A DNA stretch of 7,003 nt, taken from the NCBI GenBank assembly GCA_027296025.1, contig JAPUJU010000382.1, positions 1 to 7,003 on the forward strand, in the 5' to 3' direction. Source of the DNA: a bacterium (GTDB taxonomy: Bacteria > Krumholzibacteriota > Krumholzibacteriia > WVZY01). Each line of letters begins with the position of its first letter. The first letter of the stretch is position 1. Under the pieces are notes generated by a model. The model saw nothing but the letters and a program-made list of their open reading frames with translations, was not told the DNA's origin and searched no databases. The position numbers were made by a program, and so were the translations under genes. This document shows positions 3,956-7,003 of this stretch, in pieces.

Positions 3956-6388
3956 ATGGCCACATTCAAGCGTGAAGAAGAAGTCATCAAAATTCCGGAA
4001 ATGCTACCGGTCCTGCCGCTGCGGGACGTGGTGATTTTCCCCGGGATGATTACGCCTCTCCTCGTTGGACGGCGCAAGTCGCTTGCATCGCTGGATGTGG
4101 CGATGAAGAAGGACCGCCTGTTGCTCGTCGTGACGCAACGCGATATCAATGTTGACGATCCCTCCGAGGACGAGCTCTACGGGATGGGGACGGCGGTCAA
4201 GATCCTCCAGGTTATGCGGCTCGTCGAAGGAACGATGCGAATTCTCGTCGAGGGGCTTTCGCGAGCGGAGATCGTGAAAATGTCCGGAACCCGACGGTTT
4301 TTCAAGGCGAAGATCGAGCTTCACCCGCCGGTCACGACATCGAACCGCAAACTCCAGGCGCTGATTCGCCGGCTCTCGACCCAGTTTACGGAATATGTCC
4401 AGCTCAATAAGCGAATTCCCGACGAAGTGCTTCGGACCGTGCTACCGATCGAGGACTACGACCGGCTGGCGGACTCGATCGCCGCGCACGTGATCGGGAA
4501 GATCGAATCGAAGCAGCCGTTCCTCGAGACAGTTGCGCTCGATAAGCGGTGCCGGGTCATCAGCAAGCTCCTCGCCGAGGAGCTCGAGATCCTCACTATC
4601 GAAAAGAAGATCGAGGGTGAAGTAAAAAATCAGGTTCAGAAGAACCAGAAGGAATTTTATCTGCAGGAACAGCTCAAGGCGATTCGCAAGGAGCTCGGAG
4701 ATGCAACCGATGAAACAACCGAGTACGAGGAACTTGCAGAGAGCATCGAAAAGGCCGGGATGACTGCTGAGGCGTATGAGGTCGCGATGAAGGAGCTTGA
4801 TCGCCTCGCGCGCATGGCGAGCCTCTCGCCGGAAGCGACCGTCGTTCGGAATTACATCGATACGTTGATCTCCCTGCCGTGGCAGGTTAGAACGGACGAC
4901 CGGCTCGAGCTTCCCAAAGTCAAGCGCCGTCTCGACGCCGATCACTACGGATTGAAAAAGGTCAAAGAACGGATTATTGAGTTCCTCGCCGTCGTCAAAC
5001 TCTCGAAGTCCCTCAAGGGCCCGATCCTCTGTCTGGTCGGGCCGCCGGGCGTGGGCAAGACCTCGCTCGGACGGTCGATCGCCGAAGCGATGGGCCGCCG
5101 TTTCGTGCGCTTCTCACTGGGAGGCGTTCGGGACGAAGCGGAGATTCGCGGACATCGGCGGACGTACATTGGCTCGATGCCGGGTCGGATCGTTCAATCG
5201 TTGATCAAGGCGAAGAGCAAGAATCCGGTGATGCTTCTCGATGAAGTCGACAAGATGGCCAGCGATTTTCGCGGGGACCCAGCGTCGGCGCTGCTCGAAG
5301 TCCTCGACCCGGAGCAGAACCACACGTTCAGCGATCATTTTCTCGAAGTCGAATTCGACCTCAGCGAGATCATGTTCATCACGACGGCAAATGTGATTCA
5401 TACCATTCCGCCGGCGCTGCAGGACCGGATGGAAGTTATACGCCTGCCCGGATACCTCGAGACCGAAAAGGTCAAGATTGCCCAGAAGTTTCTGCTCCCG
5501 CGGATGCTCGACCGGCACGGATTCAAGGCCAACGATATCGAAATAGAAGACGCGGCCGTGCGGGACATCGTTGAAAGGTACACGCGCGAGTCCGGTGTTC
5601 GTAACCTCGAGCGCGAACTCGCGAAAATCATGCGCAAGGTCGCCGTCCAAGTGGCGTCGTCAAAACGTCGTCGTACGGTTGAGGTTACGCCACGAAATCT
5701 GGAGAAGTTTCTCGGGATTCCGCGTTTCGCCGACAAGGAGATTCCCACGAAGCCGGTGGTCGGTGAAGTTACGGGCCTCGCGTGGACGAGCGCGGGCGGA
5801 GATATTCTGAAGATCGAAGTGGGCTTCATGCCGGGTACCGGAAAGCTCTCGATCACGGGACTCCTCGGAGATACCATGCGGGAGTCCGCGCAGATTGCGT
5901 TGAGCTATGCGCGTGGTGTCGCACGGGCGCTTCCGCTCAAGAAGAACTTTTTCAACGAAATCGACGTACATATCCATGTGCCGGAGGGCGCGATCCCGAA
6001 AGATGGCCCGAGCGCAGGTGTCGCGATGGCGACGGCATTGATCTCGAACTTCTTCGGAATTCCCGTGAAGAAAGACCTTGCCGTGACAGGCGAAATTACG
6101 CTCAAGGGTGACGTTCTCGCCGTTGGTGGACTCAATGAGAAGACGGTTGCCGCGCTTCGCGCCGGTGTCAAGGAAGTGATCATTCCGAAGGCGGTGGCGC
6201 CTGTCGTCAAGGAGCTGCCCAGGGAAGTCCGTTCCGGGCTTCGCATTCACACCTGTGCTGACATGCGCGAAGTGCTGAAGATCGCTCTCACGAAACCCCT
6301 TCCGCGAGCGTCGAAGAGGGCGCCGAAGGCCGAGCTGCCGAGCATTGGGTTCTTCGAATACATCAAAGAGCCTCCTACGACGCACTGA
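3956..6388 (+). CDS. lon: ATP-dependent protease Lon (LonA type)
   Basis: Lon is a soluble homohexameric AAA+ serine protease that degrades misfolded and selected regulatory proteins. The 810-residue product is slightly longer than E. coli Lon (784). The N-terminal LON substrate-binding domain spans about 15-210 (LPVLPLRDVVIFPGMITPLLVGR). A coiled-coil linker follows at about 215-320 (KNQKEFYLQEQLKAIRKELG, then the SLPW motif at 306-309). The AAA+ module has Walker A GPPGVGKT (362-369), Walker B LLDE (427-430) and an ITTAN sensor (475-479). The protease domain begins near 600 and carries the Ser-Lys dyad: Ser686 in PKDGPSAG and Lys729 in GGLNEK, 43 residues apart as in E. coli. Lon enzymes usually have GGLKEK or GGIKEK here, so the asparagine is a mild variation. 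After the protease domain a tail of about 30 residues is basic and proline-rich and ends IKEPPTTH. The 162-nt upstream gap carries a heat-shock promoter candidate; engB follows at 27 nt. Confidence 0.98.
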   Translation: MATFKREEEVIKIPEMLPVLPLRDVVIFPGMITPLLVGRRKSLASLDVAMKKDRLLLVVTQRDINVDDPSEDELYGMGTAVKILQVMRLVEGTMRILVEGLSRAEIVKMSGTRRFFKAKIELHPPVTTSNRKLQALIRRLSTQFTEYVQLNKRIPDEVLRTVLPIEDYDRLADSIAAHVIGKIESKQPFLETVALDKRCRVISKLLAEELEILTIEKKIEGEVKNQVQKNQKEFYLQEQLKAIRKELGDATDETTEYEELAESIEKAGMTAEAYEVAMKELDRLARMASLSPEATVVRNYIDTLISLPWQVRTDDRLELPKVKRRLDADHYGLKKVKERIIEFLAVVKLSKSLKGPILCLVGPPGVGKTSLGRSIAEAMGRRFVRFSLGGVRDEAEIRGHRRTYIGSMPGRIVQSLIKAKSKNPVMLLDEVDKMASDFRGDPASALLEVLDPEQNHTFSDHFLEVEFDLSEIMFITTANVIHTIPPALQDRMEVIRLPGYLETEKVKIAQKFLLPRMLDRHGFKANDIEIEDAAVRDIVERYTRESGVRNLERELAKIMRKVAVQVASSKRRRTVEVTPRNLEKFLGIPRFADKEIPTKPVVGEVTGLAWTSAGGDILKIEVGFMPGTGKLSITGLLGDTMRESAQIALSYARGVARALPLKKNFFNEIDVHIHVPEGAIPKDGPSAGVAMATALISNFFGIPVKKDLAVTGEITLKGDVLAVGGLNEKTVAALRAGVKEVIIPKAVAPVVKELPREVRSGLRIHTCADMREVLKIALTKPLPRASKRAPKAELPSIGFFEYIKEPPTTH

Positions 6389-6407
6389 TCACGCCCGCGA
6401 TTCCCAC

Positions 6408-6411
6408 GGAG
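6408..6411 (+). promoter_or_regulatory. ribosome binding site of engB
   Basis: GGAG within ACGGAG lies 4 nt before the GTG at 6416. No ATG lies near the expected N-terminus of the family, so this site supports a GTG start. Confidence 0.6.
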
Positions 6412-6415
6412 CACC

Positions 6416-7003
6416 GTGAAAATCAAAAGCCTCGCGTTCGTCGGTTCCTTTGGATACCGGCAGGGCCTGCCAAGGCCACTCGGACCCGAATTCGTTTTTA
6501 TCGGGCGCTCGAACGTCGGCAAGTCCACATTCATCAACGCGCTGGTCGGGCGAAAAGACCTCGCCCACACCTCTAACGCGCCGGGGCGCACGCGATCTGC
6601 GAATTTCTACTCGGTGAACGACCAGTTCTGCTTCGTCGATGTTCCCGGCTACGGGTACGCGAAGGTCTCGCGTCTGGAGCGTCGCCACTGGCAGAAGCTC
6701 ATCGTCGGCTACCTCAAGGAGCGCAAGGCACTCGCCGGCGTGGTTCATCTGTTCGACATTCGGCACACGCCCACCGCAGAGGACCGTGAAACGGCGGAGC
6801 TGGTCCGGGGGCTGGGCAAGGGTGTGTGCATCGTTTTCACCAAAATTGACAAGATCAAACCGGCTGCAGTCGACCGCCAGATCGCGGAGCACCTTGCCAC
6901 GCTCCCGGTCGCGGAGACATCGGCCGCCATCGCGTTCTCGAGCCAATCCGGCCGCGGTCGGCGAGCAACGTGGGTGTGGATCGAAGACGTGCTTTCCCTT
7001 TGA
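6416..7003 (+). CDS. engB: ribosome-biogenesis GTPase EngB (YsxC/YihA family)
   Basis: EngB is a small TRAFAC-class GTPase of the TrmE-Era-EngA-EngB family. It is needed for late assembly of the large (50S) ribosomal subunit in Bacillus (YsxC) and E. coli (YihA). The 195-residue product is full length and starts at GTG 6416, supported by GGAG 4 nt upstream. All G motifs can be read: G1 GRSNVGKST (30-38), G2 threonine in PGRTR (Thr59), G3 DVPGYGYA (75-82), the family-typical DIRHTPTAED (114-123), G4 TKID (142-145) and a G5-like FSSQSGRG (174-181). It lacks the second G domain of EngA/Der and the KH domain of Era, which separates it from those relatives. The short distance from lon (27 nt) suggests co-transcription. 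The same lon-engB neighbourhood is known in Bacillus. Its stop codon coincides with the window end. Confidence 0.96.
   Translation: MKIKSLAFVGSFGYRQGLPRPLGPEFVFIGRSNVGKSTFINALVGRKDLAHTSNAPGRTRSANFYSVNDQFCFVDVPGYGYAKVSRLERRHWQKLIVGYLKERKALAGVVHLFDIRHTPTAEDRETAELVRGLGKGVCIVFTKIDKIKPAAVDRQIAEHLATLPVAETSAAIAFSSQSGRGRRATWVWIEDVLSL

Noticed and set aside
5660..6385. Long minus-strand open frame (241 codons) opposite the lon 3' part
   Set aside because: It is antisense to the conserved Lon protease domain, with no family motif or convincing ribosome binding site.
1..7003. Novel defence, mobile or metabolic system hidden in the window
   Set aside because: All plus-strand coding space is accounted for by well-known housekeeping families with short gaps. 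No repeats, integrase, transposase or toxin-antitoxin-like small genes were seen.

Overview
The window is a compact, all plus-strand housekeeping segment of roughly 55-60 % GC. It holds the end of a beta-decarboxylating dehydrogenase (probably leuB), a tRNA-Leu gene, and a protein quality-control cluster: tig (trigger factor), clpP, clpX and lon, followed by the ribosome-assembly GTPase gene engB (ysxC/yihA). All five complete protein genes are intact and carry their expected catalytic motifs. I see no mobile element, CRISPR array, phage gene or obvious foreign insert.

Layout: 3-305 is the C-terminal part of an isopropylmalate-dehydrogenase-family protein. 306-435 is non-coding, with a small stem-loop at the leuB stop and a weak promoter candidate. 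436-522 is tRNA-Leu(UAG) with an encoded CCA, only 36 nt before tig (559-1845). Next come clpP (1916-2530) and clpX (2540-3793, 9 nt after clpP). A 162-nt regulatory gap (3794-3955) is followed by lon (3956-6388) and engB (6416-7003, 27 nt after lon). The only sizeable gaps are 306-435, 1846-1915 and 3794-3955; no gene-free stretch exceeds 300 bases.

Functionally, trigger factor meets nascent chains at the ribosome exit tunnel, ClpXP and Lon are the ATP-dependent proteases that remove damaged or regulatory proteins, and EngB helps mature the large ribosomal subunit. The most informative non-coding sequence is the clpX-lon gap. It carries a good match to a sigma-32 (RpoH) heat-shock promoter, with the same 13-nt spacing as E. 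coli dnaK P1. That promoter contains a 13-nt palindrome and is followed by a 12-bp stem-loop at what would be the very 5' end of the lon mRNA. This suggests lon can be induced separately from tig-clpP-clpX.

Organism: Enterobacterales and many other Proteobacteria have tig-clpP-clpX-lon followed by hupB. Bacillus has tig-clpX-lonB-lonA-ysxC without clpP. This window combines the proteobacterial front half with the Bacillus-like lon-engB end. An RpoH-like promoter would fit a diderm lineage. I would guess Acidobacteriota or a former deltaproteobacterial phylum, but the sequence alone does not settle this.

I did not find a clearly undescribed system. The points worth a second look are the lon control region, a changed residue in the ClpX RKH substrate-recognition loop, and the tRNA placed in the probable tig leader.
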